A stretch of 64,000 nt of DNA from Flavobacterium sp. NKUCC04_CG (GTDB lineage Bacteria > Bacteroidota > Bacteroidia > Flavobacteriales > Flavobacteriaceae): contig NZ_JAHKRA010000019.1 of NCBI RefSeq assembly GCF_019345525.1, forward strand, positions 1 through 64,000. The letters run 5' to 3'. Below, piece after piece: positions 8,415 to 17,049 of this stretch. Numbering within the stretch: position 1 is the first letter of the stretch; every line of letters starts with the position of its first letter. The notes under the pieces are model-generated. The model made no database searches, was not told where the DNA came from, and saw nothing but the letters and a program-made list of their open reading frames with translations. The position numbers and the translations under genes are program-made.

Positions 8415-8984
8415 TTATTTAAAGGTTTCGCTTTCCACAAGCTTTCCCCTAACGTCAAAGGAAGTCCAGTTGCCTGTTTTTTTATTGTCTTTAAAATCAC
8501 CGTATTCTCTTAAAGTCCCATTTTTATCGTATTTTTTGTAATTGCCGTGTAATTGCCCTTTTTTGTAAGTTGATTGAGTGTATGAAGGGTCGGTAGCAGT
8601 ATAATCGCACCAAATTCCATCTCGATCTTCACCTTCATAATTGCCCTCAGACTGCCTCTTTCCGCTTTCAAAGTAAGAGATTTGCGGTCCTTTTTTATAT
8701 CCCATTTGATAAGTGGCCACCGTTTCAATACTACCATTGGGATAATACCAAATCCACAGACCGTTTGCCAAGCCATTTACATAATGGCTTTCGCGTTGCA
8801 ATATGTGGTCTTCATAAAGACACCAAAGTCCGTTTTGTTTGCCGTCGATGACTTCGCCGACTTCGGTTTGTATATTGATGTCAGTTGAGCTGTCATTTGA
8901 TGCTGTAGATAGGTGTTGGCCATAACTGCTTTGAAAAAAGACAGCTCCAAGGAATAGGCTAATCGTTTTAAAAGACGGTGTCAA
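8415..8984 (-). CDS. secreted MORN-repeat-variant protein
   Basis: The protein has 189 residues and starts with TTG; no in-frame ATG or GTG lies upstream before a stop. It has a short signal peptide (KTISLFLGAVFFQSSYGQ). It is then built from about five MORN_2-type repeats of pattern G-x-W-x-x-Y-x-x-G-x-x-x-x-x-x-x-Y: NGLWCLYEDH, NGLWIWYYPNGS, GPQISYFESGK, DGIWCDYTA, HGNYKKYDKNG, TGNWTSFDVRGK. Such proteins occur widely in Bacteroidota, some next to toxin/immunity genes, but no partner is seen here. The repeats mediate protein or membrane contacts in other systems; no function is assigned here. The gene stands alone. Confidence 0.7.
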   Translation of the reverse strand: MTPSFKTISLFLGAVFFQSSYGQHLSTASNDSSTDINIQTEVGEVIDGKQNGLWCLYEDHILQRESHYVNGLANGLWIWYYPNGSIETVATYQMGYKKGPQISYFESGKRQSEGNYEGEDRDGIWCDYTATDPSYTQSTYKKGQLHGNYKKYDKNGTLREYGDFKDNKKTGNWTSFDVRGKLVESETFK

Positions 8985-9082
8985 AAGCTTTTGATTTTTG
9001 CGGGTTTTAAGCTGTGGGTTTGATTTAAGGTATTATTGATGTCGACATACTTTAATCCGGTATTCGTTCTAAAAATAATTTC

Positions 9083-9508
9083 TTATTGTTTTTTGTCGTG
9101 ACTGATCATCCAATGAATGCCAAATTGGTCGGTAAACATACCAAACCAAGCGCCCCAAAATGTTTTTTCAAGTGGAGTTGTTACGGTTCCGTTTTTTGAC
9201 AGTTCACTAAAAAGACGTTGTGCTTCCTCTTCTGAAGGAACATTTATGGCAAGAGAAACATTGTTTCCAACTTTTAATTCGGGGTCAAAGTGTAGGGATT
9301 GGTCACTTCCTATAAGTGTGGTTTTTGGATTGATGGGTAACAATATGTGCAACACGCGCTTGCCCTCCTCTTCCGTTAAGGGGATATCCGAAGGAAAATC
9401 ACTAAAACGAGTAATTTGAGATAGTTCGCCACCAAAAATACGGTGGTAAAAAGTAAAGGCTTGTTCACAGTTTCCGTCAAAATGTAAATAGGGGTTAATC
9501 GTAGTCAT
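9083..9508 (-). CDS. VOC-superfamily protein, PhnB-like
   Basis: This 141-residue single-domain protein of the vicinal-oxygen-chelate (glyoxalase/bleomycin-resistance) fold belongs to the PhnB/YjdN-type subgroup. It shows INPYLHFDGNCEQAFTFYHRIFGG at the N-terminus, a central HILLP strand with V-S-L-A-I-N-V, and a C-terminal WGAWFGMFTDQFGIHWMI segment. The family was once mislabelled 3-demethylubiquinone methyltransferase. Enzymatic activity is unproven for this group. The gene is monocistronic and no neighbour suggests a pathway. Confidence 0.85.
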   Translation of the reverse strand: MTTINPYLHFDGNCEQAFTFYHRIFGGELSQITRFSDFPSDIPLTEEEGKRVLHILLPINPKTTLIGSDQSLHFDPELKVGNNVSLAINVPSEEEAQRLFSELSKNGTVTTPLEKTFWGAWFGMFTDQFGIHWMISHDKKQ

Positions 9509-9730
9509 TAGTAGTCGTTTTTCAAATTGTGGTTTTAGACGAATTTTTGTTAACTTAAAGATAAGAAAAAAATATTTAAAAATGTTCTTATTCTGTGATT
9601 TAAAGCAAAAAAGTCAAGGAACTAGGCTGTTTTGAGCTTGTTTTTTTTTCCGTAAAAAAGTTTGCTTAAAAAGCAGAAGGAAACTAATAATTCTTTAATG
9701 AAAAAGTGCGAAATCTTGGTGTATTTTGAT

Positions 9731-9738
9731 TATTTTTG
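9731..9738 (+). promoter_or_regulatory. candidate promoter core of pyrD
   Basis: TATTTTTG matches TAnnTTTG about 30 bp upstream of the chosen pyrD ATG at 9768. Its presence argues against the in-frame TTG at 9726 being the start. The -33 element is not clear. Confidence 0.5.
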
Positions 9739-9767
9739 CAAAAAAATACAACACTAACTTCCATATT

Positions 9768-10787
9768 ATGTACAAAAGCTTAATTCGTCCGATACTGTTT
9801 AAATTTGACCCAGAAAAAGTCCATCATTTTACTTTTTTTTCGGTGCGATGGATCAATAAGATTCCTGGAGTATCTAGTATGATTAGAAGTTTTTGTCAGT
9901 TAAACGATCCGCGATTGGAACGAGAGGTTTTTGGATTAAAGTTTAAAAATCCAGTAGGATTGGCAGCTGGTTTAGATAAAGACGCAGCCATGTATTCGGA
10001 ATTGGAAAATTTTGGTTTTGGCTTTATCGAAATCGGTACACTAACACCTAAACCGCAGGAGGGAAATCCGAAGAAGCGACTGTTCCGATTAAAATCAGAT
10101 CAGGGTATTATAAACCGTATGGGGTTTAACAATGGAGGAGTTGATGCAGCGGTTACTCGATTAAAAAAGAATAAGGGTACTTTAATTGGTGGGAATATTG
10201 GCAAAAACAAATTAACAGCAAATGAAGATGCCATAAGCGATTATGAAATATGTTTTGAAGCCTTGTTTGACCATGTTGATTATTTTGTTGTGAATGTCAG
10301 TTCTCCTAACACACCGAATTTAAGAGCATTACAAGACAAAGAGCCATTAAAGGCGCTGTTACATGCTTTGCAAACAAAAAATACCAAAAAAAAATCACCC
10401 AAACCGATACTTCTCAAAATCGCTCCAGACTTAACTGATGAGCAATTATTGGACATTATTGAAATTGTTGACGAAACAAAAATTGCAGGTGTAATCGCGA
10501 CCAATACAACCATTTCTAGAGACCATTTATTATCTCCAGAGCAAACAGAGATGGGCGGACTGAGCGGTAAACCGTTGACAAAAAGAAGCACTGAAGTCAT
10601 TCGTTTTCTTTCAGAAAAGAGCAATCGTTCCTTTCCGATAATTGGGGTAGGGGGTATTCACACTGCAGCAGATGCTATTGAAAAATTAGATGCTGGAGCA
10701 ACTTTAGTACAGCTTTACACGGGCTTTATTTATGAGGGACCTGGGTTAATTAAGTCGATTAACAAAGCAATTTTAGCAAAAAAATAG
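9768..10787 (+). CDS. pyrD: dihydroorotate dehydrogenase (quinone), class 2
   Basis: A membrane-associated flavoenzyme of pyrimidine synthesis that oxidises dihydroorotate with quinone as acceptor. The class 2 signature is clear: an N-terminal helical hydrophobic segment ([19 protein letters not shown]), [59 protein letters not shown] with the catalytic Ser, NTT, GLSGKPL and IIGVGGI. From the ATG at 9768 it is 339 residues, the normal length; an extra 14 codons back to a TTG at 9726 would run through the promoter core. A LysE exporter follows after 7 bp and is probably co-transcribed. Confidence 0.95.
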   Translation: MYKSLIRPILFKFDPEKVHHFTFFSVRWINKIPGVSSMIRSFCQLNDPRLEREVFGLKFKNPVGLAAGLDKDAAMYSELENFGFGFIEIGTLTPKPQEGNPKKRLFRLKSDQGIINRMGFNNGGVDAAVTRLKKNKGTLIGGNIGKNKLTANEDAISDYEICFEALFDHVDYFVVNVSSPNTPNLRALQDKEPLKALLHALQTKNTKKKSPKPILLKIAPDLTDEQLLDIIEIVDETKIAGVIATNTTISRDHLLSPEQTEMGGLSGKPLTKRSTEVIRFLSEKSNRSFPIIGVGGIHTAADAIEKLDAGATLVQLYTGFIYEGPGLIKSINKAILAKK

Positions 10788-10794
10788 AATAAAA

Positions 10795-11412
10795 ATGTCT
10801 TCAGAAGTTTTACTTACTTTTTTTGTGACTAGTTTGGTATTAATCCTAACTCCTGGACCGGATATACTGTATGTACTTTCTCAAAGTATCACTAGAGGAA
10901 GTAAGTATGGTATTGCGACAACTTTGGGGCAAATAGGTGGATTGATGTTTCACTTAGCGCTTTTTGCATTTGGAGTTTCCGGTTTAATTATCGGATCAGA
11001 TATCGTATTTACGATGGTCAAAATGATGGGAGCTGCTTATCTATTCTGGTTGTCTTATAAAGTTTATCATACAGCGGATATCTTGGTTAGTGAAGATAAA
11101 AAAGCGGCAGAAAAATCCTTTATGGGTTTTGTGCGTCAGGGGCTATTGATGAATGTGATGAACCCTAAAGTGATGATGTTTTTTCTGGCCTTATTTCCCA
11201 CTTTTATATCGGAAAATGCAGGTAGTGTAAGAACGCAAGTTTTTACTTTAGGATTGGTTTTTATCACACAAACATTGGTGGTTTTTACTACGGTAAGTAT
11301 CATTGCTTCACAGCTAACGGACGTTTTACAAAGCAATCAAACCTTTAATTCCTTTTTAAAGTGGATGCAAATTGTTGTTTTTACAGGATTGGGAATTTAT
11401 ATTTTACTTTAA
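10795..11412 (+). CDS. LysE/RhtB-family amino-acid exporter
   Basis: This 205-residue integral membrane protein has about six hydrophobic segments. It carries the LysE-family N-terminal signature LVLILTPGPDILYVLSQSITRGSKYGIATTLGQ (conserved PGPD motif) and a later NPKVMMFFLALFPTF. Members export amino acids such as lysine, threonine or homoserine lactones. The substrate here cannot be told from sequence. It lies 7 bp after pyrD, so it probably shares that transcript. No linked amino-acid biosynthetic gene identifies the cargo. Confidence 0.88.
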   Translation: MSSEVLLTFFVTSLVLILTPGPDILYVLSQSITRGSKYGIATTLGQIGGLMFHLALFAFGVSGLIIGSDIVFTMVKMMGAAYLFWLSYKVYHTADILVSEDKKAAEKSFMGFVRQGLLMNVMNPKVMMFFLALFPTFISENAGSVRTQVFTLGLVFITQTLVVFTTVSIIASQLTDVLQSNQTFNSFLKWMQIVVFTGLGIYILL

Positions 11413-11464
11413 ATAGTTACTGCTAAAGAAGCTTTTTCATAGAATGCCTAATCCCTAATTTTCT

Positions 11465-11496
11465 TTTGCACAATAAATATCTTTCCTATATCTTTG
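11465..11496 (+). promoter_or_regulatory. full promoter of HMG-CoA lyase, close to the start codon
   Basis: TTTG (11465-11468), a 20-bp spacer and TATCTTTG (11489-11496) together match the Bacteroidota TTTG-N19/21-TAnnTTTG consensus. The ATG is at 11504, only 7 bp beyond the -7 box. This predicts a leaderless or nearly leaderless mRNA. Confidence 0.65.
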
Positions 11497-11503
11497 AAAC
11501 CCT

Positions 11504-12367
11504 ATGAAGCCAGTAAAAATTATAGAATGCCCTCGTGATGCGATGCAAGGCATTAAGATGTTTATCCCAACTGAAAAGAAAGTACAATATATCCAATCCC
11601 TTTTAAGAGTAGGGTTTGATACTATTGACTTTGGAAGTTTTGTATCCGCTAAGGCTATTCCTCAAATGCAGGATACTGCCGAATTATTGGCACAATTGGA
11701 TTTGTCTAAAACTCAAAGTAAGTTGTTGGCTATAATTGCTAATACACGTGGAGCAGAATTGGCTTCTGAACATAAGGAAATTAAGTATTTGGGGTTTCCT
11801 TTTTCTATTTCTGAAAACTTTCAGATGCGTAACACGCATAAAACCATAGCAGAATCGCTGGTGACTCTTCAAGAAATTTTAAATATTGCAGCCAAATGTG
11901 ATAAAGAAGTAGTGGCTTATTTGTCTATGGGATTTGGAAATCCGTATGGAGATCCGTGGAATGTGGATATTGTAGGAGCTTGGACGGAAAAACTATCCAA
12001 TATGGGAGTTAAGATACTATCGCTTTCGGATACGGTAGGAAGTTCTACGCCGGAGGTTATTGATTATTTGTTTTCAAATTTGATACCGAAATATCCCAAT
12101 ATTGAATTTGGTGCCCATTTGCATACGACCCCGGATCGTTGGTTTGAAAAAATAGATGCTGCCTATAAAGCAGGATGTTTGAGATTTGACGGTGCGATAA
12201 AGGGATATGGTGGTTGTCCGATGGCTAAAGATGACTTGACTGGTAATATGCCGACAGAAAAAATGTTAAGTTATTTTACGGCGAACAAGGTAGCTACTAA
12301 CTTGAGCGCTATGTCATTTGAAAGTTCTTATAACGAAGCATTAAAAATTTTTAATTTTTATCATTAA
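11504..12367 (+). CDS. hydroxymethylglutaryl-CoA lyase
   Basis: The 287-residue TIM-barrel enzyme of the DRE-TIM family cleaves HMG-CoA to acetoacetate and acetyl-CoA, the last step of leucine breakdown. Conserved segments: VKIIECPRDAMQG (catalytic Arg-Asp in the ECPRDAMQG form), DFGSFVSAKAIPQM, AYLSMGFGNPYGDPW, LSLSDTVG, FGAHLHTTPDRW (metal-binding His-x-His) and FDGAIKGYGGCPMAKDDLTGNMPTE (catalytic Cys loop). The start is fixed because only four residues precede conserved sequence. It has its own promoter; guaB downstream has a separate one. Function is firm; the leucine role is from family knowledge. Confidence 0.94.
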   Translation: MKPVKIIECPRDAMQGIKMFIPTEKKVQYIQSLLRVGFDTIDFGSFVSAKAIPQMQDTAELLAQLDLSKTQSKLLAIIANTRGAELASEHKEIKYLGFPFSISENFQMRNTHKTIAESLVTLQEILNIAAKCDKEVVAYLSMGFGNPYGDPWNVDIVGAWTEKLSNMGVKILSLSDTVGSSTPEVIDYLFSNLIPKYPNIEFGAHLHTTPDRWFEKIDAAYKAGCLRFDGAIKGYGGCPMAKDDLTGNMPTEKMLSYFTANKVATNLSAMSFESSYNEALKIFNFYH

Positions 12368-12392
12368 TCTTTTTTATTTGATTTAAAAACGC

Positions 12393-12400
12393 TAAATTTG
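12393..12400 (+). promoter_or_regulatory. promoter core of guaB
   Basis: TAAATTTG is a perfect TAnnTTTG match, 24 bp upstream of the guaB ATG at 12425. It overlaps the upstream in-frame TTG (12398), which favours the ATG as the true start. Confidence 0.55.
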
Positions 12401-12424
12401 CGTGCAATTCAACTACAAATTGCA

Positions 12425-13897
12425 ATGAAAGCACATACAGCTAAAATCATAGGAGAGGGATTGACATACGACGATGTATTGTTAATACCAAGTTACTCAG
12501 AGATCTTACCAAGAGAGGTAAGTATTAAATCAAAATTTTCCAAAAACATTACGTTAAATGTTCCTATAGTTTCTGCTGCTATGGATACGGTTACTGAAAG
12601 TGCGATGGCTATTGCTATGGCTCGTGAGGGAGGTATCGGTGTGTTGCATAAAAACATGACTATAGAACAGCAAGCTGCTGAAGTTCGCAAGGTTAAACGC
12701 GCAGAGTCCGGTATGATTATCGATCCAGTGACTTTGCCATTATCTGCTAATGTTGGTGATGCTAAAAGAGCCATGGCCGAATACGGTATTGGTGGTATAC
12801 CAGTAGTTGATGAGAATATGGTATTAAAGGGAATCGTTACCAATCGCGATCTTCGTTTTGAAAAAATAAACGAACGATCTATTTTGGAAGTGATGACTAA
12901 AGAAAATATTGTTACAGCGGCAGAGGGTACAACTTTACCTGAAGCTGAGGGTATTCTTCAAGAAAATAAAATCGAAAAACTTCCTGTAGTCAATAGTAAT
13001 TATCAATTAGTGGGATTAATCACTTTTAGAGATATTACCAAATTGACACAAAAACCGAATGCCAATAAAGATAAATTTGGTAGACTTCGCGTAGCTGCTG
13101 CATTAGGAGTAACTGCCGATGCTGTGGAACGTGCTGCTGCACTAGTTGCAGCGGGAGTAGATGCCTTGATTATTGATACGGCTCATGGACATTCCAAAGG
13201 TGTAATTAGTGTCTTAAAAGACGTTAAGAGCAACTTTCCTCAAATTGACGTAGTGGTTGGAAATATCGCTACTCCAGAAGCGGCTTTGTTTTTAGTTGAA
13301 AATGGTGCTGATGCGGTTAAGGTTGGAATTGGACCTGGATCAATCTGTACTACAAGAGTAGTGGCAGGAGTTGGTTTTCCTCAATTTTCAGCTATTTTAG
13401 AAGTAGCTGCGGCATTGGAAGGAACGGGAATCCCAGTTATTGGTGATGGAGGAATTCGTTATACAGGAGATATACCTAAAGCCTTGGCAGCAGGTGCTGA
13501 CTGTGTGATGTTGGGGTCGATGTTAGCAGGTACTAAGGAATCTCCGGGTGAAACCATCATTTTTGAAGGTAGAAAATTCAAATCATACCGCGGTATGGGA
13601 TCGGTTGAAGCGATGAAGGAAGGTTCTAAAGACCGTTATTTCCAAGATGTTGAAGACGATGTAAAGAAATTGGTGCCAGAAGGTATCGTAGGACGTGTTC
13701 CGTATAAAGGAGAGTTGGATGAAAGCATGCAACAATTCATCGGAGGACTACGTGCTGGTATGGGTTACTGTGGAGCTAAAGACGTGAAAACACTTCAAAA
13801 AACTTCTCGTTTTATCCGTTTAACTGCATCGGGTATAGGCGAAAGTCACCCACATAATGTTACGATTACTAAAGAAGCTCCGAATTATTCAAGATAG
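12425..13897 (+). CDS. guaB: inosine-5'-monophosphate dehydrogenase
   Basis: Catalyses NAD-dependent oxidation of IMP to XMP, the committed step of GMP synthesis. From the ATG at 12425 it is 490 residues, the standard bacterial length. Catalytic barrel: [51 protein letters not shown], the active-site loop [14 protein letters not shown] with its Cys, [26 protein letters not shown], and the flap [11 protein letters not shown]. An inserted CBS-domain pair (about residues 95-210: [35 protein letters not shown]) gives nucleotide regulation. It is followed by a terminator, so it is monocistronic. Confidence 0.97.
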   Translation: MKAHTAKIIGEGLTYDDVLLIPSYSEILPREVSIKSKFSKNITLNVPIVSAAMDTVTESAMAIAMAREGGIGVLHKNMTIEQQAAEVRKVKRAESGMIIDPVTLPLSANVGDAKRAMAEYGIGGIPVVDENMVLKGIVTNRDLRFEKINERSILEVMTKENIVTAAEGTTLPEAEGILQENKIEKLPVVNSNYQLVGLITFRDITKLTQKPNANKDKFGRLRVAAALGVTADAVERAAALVAAGVDALIIDTAHGHSKGVISVLKDVKSNFPQIDVVVGNIATPEAALFLVENGADAVKVGIGPGSICTTRVVAGVGFPQFSAILEVAAALEGTGIPVIGDGGIRYTGDIPKALAAGADCVMLGSMLAGTKESPGETIIFEGRKFKSYRGMGSVEAMKEGSKDRYFQDVEDDVKKLVPEGIVGRVPYKGELDESMQQFIGGLRAGMGYCGAKDVKTLQKTSRFIRLTASGIGESHPHNVTITKEAPNYSR

Positions 13898-13925
13898 TTT
13901 TAGTTTGGACTAAGATTAAATATTT

Positions 13926-13953
13926 AAGAGGCTGTCTGTAAGGGCAGCCTCTT
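13926..13953 (+). terminator. terminator of guaB
   Basis: The 9-bp stem aagaggctg / cagcctctt has a 10-nt loop and is followed by ttgttttc and a T-rich tract, about 30 bp after the guaB stop. Confidence 0.85.
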
Positions 13954-14297
13954 TGTTTTCTAATTTTTTTTAATTGATAATAAATGTTTTTTTCGGTTAA
14001 AAATTGGAAATAATAACAATCCATATTTAAATAAAAATATTTTACAAAATAGGCCGCCTCCAGATGTGAGAGGGCTTATTTTTTTTGCAGTAACTGTTGA
14101 TTTTGATATACCTACGGCAGCATTTAATCCACGCCGAATCCTTTTGTTTTAATTTCGTAGGAATAATCTGATAAAATCAACTAGTATGGTTTTGACTTTT
14201 AAATTATGTGGTGATTTTGATGTAGAAATAGTTTTTCGCATAGTACTAAAAAATTAGAGTTTAAGTTGTCAATATGGATAAGTGATTTATAGGCATA

Positions 14298-14325
14298 TTG
14301 TATAATTTAATCAACTATATTTTTG
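14298..14325 (+). promoter_or_regulatory. candidate distal promoter with operator-like inverted repeat at its start site
   Basis: TTG (14298-14300), 17 bp, then TATTTTTG (14318-14325). The predicted start site falls in the 9-bp inverted repeat at 14326-14351, as would suit repressor control or an RNA 5' hairpin. It lies about 185 bp upstream of the next gene. Confidence 0.5.
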
Positions 14326-14452
14326 TTTTTAACTTAAAATTCAGTTAAAAAATGAGATTAATGCGGTTATTTGCTGGAATTAAATAAAATTTGTTAACGT
14401 TTTAGTAACCTAGCAATAATGTAGTAGAAACACCCATTGCACGGATATGAAA

Positions 14453-14460
14453 TACATTTG
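14453..14460 (+). promoter_or_regulatory. candidate proximal promoter core of the PLDc_N-like gene
   Basis: TACATTTG matches TAnnTTTG, 50 bp upstream of the ATG at 14511. The -33 element is weak. Confidence 0.45.
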
Positions 14461-14510
14461 CTACAGACAAACAGATTGATAAACAAGCTAATTTAATAAC
14501 GCAATTACTT

Positions 14511-14729
14511 ATGGAAACCATGGCATCACAAAACCAAGTATTTTATGGGTCTTTATTATATGCAATCTCATTAATATGGGCATTAAGCATATTGTATAAG
14601 AAGGAGACTAAAAAGAGTAAGGAAACATATTGGATGGTAATCATACTTGCGCTACCGTTTTTAGGAACAATCATTTACCTCTTAAAACACTACACCTCGG
14701 GCAAGAAAGGAAAATTTGCAACCTCTTAA
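14511..14729 (+). CDS. small two-helix membrane protein, PLDc_N-like
   Basis: The 72-residue protein has two hydrophobic segments (about 10-29, VFYGSLLYAISLIWALSIL, and 40-60) separated by a lysine-rich loop (YKKETKKSKETYW). The second helix, with W-x-x-I-I-L-A-L-P-F-L-G-T-I-I-Y-L-L, is the pattern of the Phospholipase_D-nuclease N-terminal (PLDc_N) domain. This domain is found alone in many small Bacteroidota proteins and has no catalytic residues. A second in-frame ATG lies three codons in. Function is unknown; small envelope-stress proteins often look like this, but that is inference. It has a long regulatory leader and a strong terminator. Confidence 0.75.
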   Translation: METMASQNQVFYGSLLYAISLIWALSILYKKETKKSKETYWMVIILALPFLGTIIYLLKHYTSGKKGKFATS

Positions 14730-14804
14730 GGAATAGTTCTGTGTTTTGATTTTAATGCTTAGCGTTTTAAGTATCTAATGTAAATTTTATATCGAGGATT
14801 TTTA

Positions 14805-14836
14805 TAAAAAAAGTGAGACTATAATCTCACTTTTTT
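14805..14836. terminator. bidirectional terminator
   Basis: The stem aaaaaaagtgaga / tctcactttttt has a 6-nt loop. It lies between the convergent PLDc_N-like gene and the small secreted protein gene and suits both strands. Confidence 0.85.
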
Positions 14837-14860
14837 GGTTTATTGTTCTCATAAAAATCT

Positions 14861-15244
14861 TTATAATTCCGTAACCGTTTTAATGTTCATTGAGTAGTCG
14901 GCTTTAAAAATCATTTTTGTTCCACAAACACAAGCGATGTATTCCGCAGTATTTCCTGAATCTTTACCACTAATTATTTTGATGTTTGCTATAGCACAAG
15001 AGGTCAATTTAGAAATGTCTTTTTTGATTCTTGGAATACTAGAAGGATGGGTTATTTTGCCATCTGCGAAACTTCTAATTTCATCATTATCGGTAAGTAA
15101 ACAAACATTGTCTTTCTCGACAGTTTTATTTTTTTCTGTTTTAGCAACCTCTGCTTTTTTTGAAGTCTTTTCCTTAGTATTTTGGGCAATTGCACAAGAG
15201 TAAGTTACACTCAATACAGCCAATACAAATAAAATCTTTTTCAT
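14861..15244 (-). CDS. small secreted protein of unknown function
   Basis: I choose the ATG at 15244, giving 127 residues, because a clean signal peptide starts there (MKKILFVLAVLSVTYSCAIAQ). An in-frame extension to 15280 would bury it. The mature part opens with a lysine/threonine-rich linker (TKEKTSKKAEVAKTEKNKTVEK). A compact domain follows, with Cys residues in DNVCLL, LTSCAIANIKII and IACVCGTKMIF. The paired cysteines could form disulfides in the periplasm or bind a ligand. I recognise no family. It is monocistronic. Confidence 0.6.
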   Translation of the reverse strand: MKKILFVLAVLSVTYSCAIAQNTKEKTSKKAEVAKTEKNKTVEKDNVCLLTDNDEIRSFADGKITHPSSIPRIKKDISKLTSCAIANIKIISGKDSGNTAEYIACVCGTKMIFKADYSMNIKTVTEL

Positions 15245-15522
15245 AGCTAAAAGGTATTTTGGGTTGATAATTAAAAACAATACACGTTTTTTGAAATATA
15301 TTAACGATTAAAAGTGATTTTTATAGCTTTACAAATCAAAAAATAAAGTTTTTTATTTTGAAATGTGGGTTTTGTTCTGTTTTTTAAAAGTTTGACAGTA
15401 CGATAATACGTATGGATTTTGATGAAAATTAAAATCGCATGAATAACAAAGGCAACTGGTTCACTGTAGAATTATCTAGACAAAGGCAGTGAGGTATAAT
15501 ATGTGAATGTATCAGTTTACCT

Positions 15523-16296
15523 CTAATCCAAAGTTTGCACACCACCACCATTGACAAACAATACTTGCCCGCTTGTCCAACTCGATATAGGCGCTGCAAA
15601 ATACAACACAGCCCCAGCAATATCTTCGGGTTCACCTAATCTCTGTAACGGGGTATGTTGAAGCATGCGTTTCTCTATCTCTGGAGTTAAAACCGTGCTT
15701 AGAGCATGAGTTCTAACAGCACCTGGTCCGATGGCATTGACACGGATTTCGGGACCGTAATCAAAGGCAATGTTTCTGGTCATATGATTTACAGCTGCTT
15801 TTGACGAAGCATAAGCACTGATAGCCGGACTGGTATTGATGGAAGCCATAGAAGATATATTGATGATACTTCCATAACCTTCCTTCTTCATATATGGTGC
15901 TATCAATTGACACAACCTCCACATACTAAATACATTCATTTCAAATACTTTGGCAAATTGAGCTACATCTATTTTTTCTGGGTTTTCCCTGCCAGCGCCA
16001 CCACCACCTACATTGTTAACCAAAATATGTATTCCTCCGTAAACTGAAATCGTTTGATCTACCAAGTTAACTAGGGCTTCATCTTTTGTGACATCGCAGT
16101 GAATTGCCAAGGCCTTTCCACCACTTTTTTGAATCTCGTCAGCCGTTTGCTTTGCAGCCTCTAAATTGTAGTCCGATACAACCACTTGAGCGCCATAAGC
16201 AGCTAATATTTGACAACTGGCTTTCCCTATTCCAGCTGCACCACCGGTTACTATAGCTGTTTTTCCGGTTAGATTAAAGAGTTTTGACGTATCCAT
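15523..16296 (-). CDS. SDR-family oxidoreductase, 7-alpha-hydroxysteroid dehydrogenase-like
   Basis: This 257-residue classical short-chain dehydrogenase has the nucleotide motif TGGAAGIGK, NNVGGGG, and the catalytic Ser-Tyr-x-x-x-Lys set (NISSMAS ... SAYASSKAA). The C-terminal part (TPEIE-RMLQHTPL-RLGEPEDIA, then SGQ-L-V-GGGVQ) closely follows the E. coli 7-alpha-hydroxysteroid dehydrogenase HdhA as I remember it. The GGGG after NNV and the terminal GGGVQ are shared with that enzyme rather than with FabG. Bile-acid turnover would fit a host-associated bacterium, but substrate cannot be fixed from sequence. No steroid or bile-salt gene is adjacent. Confidence 0.8.
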   Translation of the reverse strand: MDTSKLFNLTGKTAIVTGGAAGIGKASCQILAAYGAQVVVSDYNLEAAKQTADEIQKSGGKALAIHCDVTKDEALVNLVDQTISVYGGIHILVNNVGGGGAGRENPEKIDVAQFAKVFEMNVFSMWRLCQLIAPYMKKEGYGSIINISSMASINTSPAISAYASSKAAVNHMTRNIAFDYGPEIRVNAIGPGAVRTHALSTVLTPEIEKRMLQHTPLQRLGEPEDIAGAVLYFAAPISSWTSGQVLFVNGGGVQTLD

Positions 16297-16461
16297 ATCG
16301 CATTTATAAATGATGTTGTTATTGAAGAAATGACAGTACTATAGATTCATTTAATGTTGTTGCTTTCTTTTACAATTTACATAAAAAATATGATTTATGA
16401 GTTATAATTCAAAAAGTATTGATTTATATATTGTTGTGGTCCGTTTTTATAAAGAAGTACT

Positions 16462-16971
16462 TCATTCATCAACATAATATCCTTTATGGGACTCATCACC
16501 ATCAATAAATGTTTTTAAGCCTCCTTTTTTTAAATTTTCTTCCCGGAATACATCCTCATAGTCTTTGATAAGGAGTTGACTGGGCACTATGTGTATATCA
16601 AAAATTAATTCCCTGGGCTCATTATCCTCAAAATTGCCAAAAATGGAGATATGATGTTTTGCATATCCGATATTCATGGAGGCAGTGTAACTTAGTCGTA
16701 TAAACCCCTCTTTGCCAATGGGAATCATTTTTGTTGTACCATCATTGATGACAATACAAGCACAAGAAGTGAAAATATCACTGATGACCAACGGAGCCTT
16801 ACCCGTATTTTTAATTTTATACACCAGTTCTATCATTTGTTCGTATAGGATAGGGGAATAATGCCGATTATTATCTTGGATTTCTATATTCGTTTTATGT
16901 TTAGTCAAATCACTATTACACGACATCAAAGTAAGTACTAAGCAGCATGTGATGTAGTATCGTTTTATCAT
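16462..16971 (-). CDS. DUF1573 lipoprotein at the end of the exopolysaccharide-like operon
   Basis: From the ATG at 16971 (an in-frame ATG at 16995 also exists) it has 169 residues. There is a lipoprotein signal (LVLTLMSC) and an immunoglobulin-like DUF1573 domain with the hallmark NTGKAPLVISDIFTSCACI. DUF1573 domains are small beta-sandwiches found in Bacteroidota envelope proteins; their role is unknown. It lies about 78 bp downstream of the DUF4838 gene on the same strand with no terminator visible between them, so I place it last in the operon, with less certainty than the four genes before it. It may simply be a neighbour. Confidence 0.75.
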   Translation of the reverse strand: MIKRYYITCCLVLTLMSCNSDLTKHKTNIEIQDNNRHYSPILYEQMIELVYKIKNTGKAPLVISDIFTSCACIVINDGTTKMIPIGKEGFIRLSYTASMNIGYAKHHISIFGNFEDNEPRELIFDIHIVPSQLLIKDYEDVFREENLKKGGLKTFIDGDESHKGYYVDE

Positions 16972-17049
16972 AGGTTGTGGAGTTAAGGAGTTCAAAACGG
17001 TCTTTTATAATTTAGTAGTTCTACACTTATTTACAGTGGCGGTTTTATG

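Larger units (their letters stand above)
13954..14510. other. 557-bp non-coding leader region before the PLDc_N-like gene
   Basis: No ORF of note on either strand. It holds an imperfect hairpin at 14046-14087 (aaaatag-gcc / ggcttatttt arms followed by T8), a complete-looking promoter at 14298-14325 followed immediately by an inverted repeat (tttttaact 14326-14334, agttaaaaa 14343-14351), and a second promoter core at 14453-14460. The rest is featureless AT-rich sequence. A small RNA starting near 14330 is possible but unproven. Confidence 0.45.

Noticed and set aside
8415-8984. toxin or immunity gene from the MORN-like repeats
   Set aside because: Such repeats sometimes accompany toxins, but no partner toxin, VgrG or polymorphic-toxin domain lies nearby.
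9726-9767. 14-codon N-terminal extension of pyrD from a TTG
   Set aside because: It would run through the TATTTTTG promoter core, and the ATG at 9768 gives the standard enzyme length.
13898-14510. a hidden gene in the 613-bp gap after guaB
   Set aside because: All frames are broken by stops into very short pieces; only regulatory-looking elements are visible.
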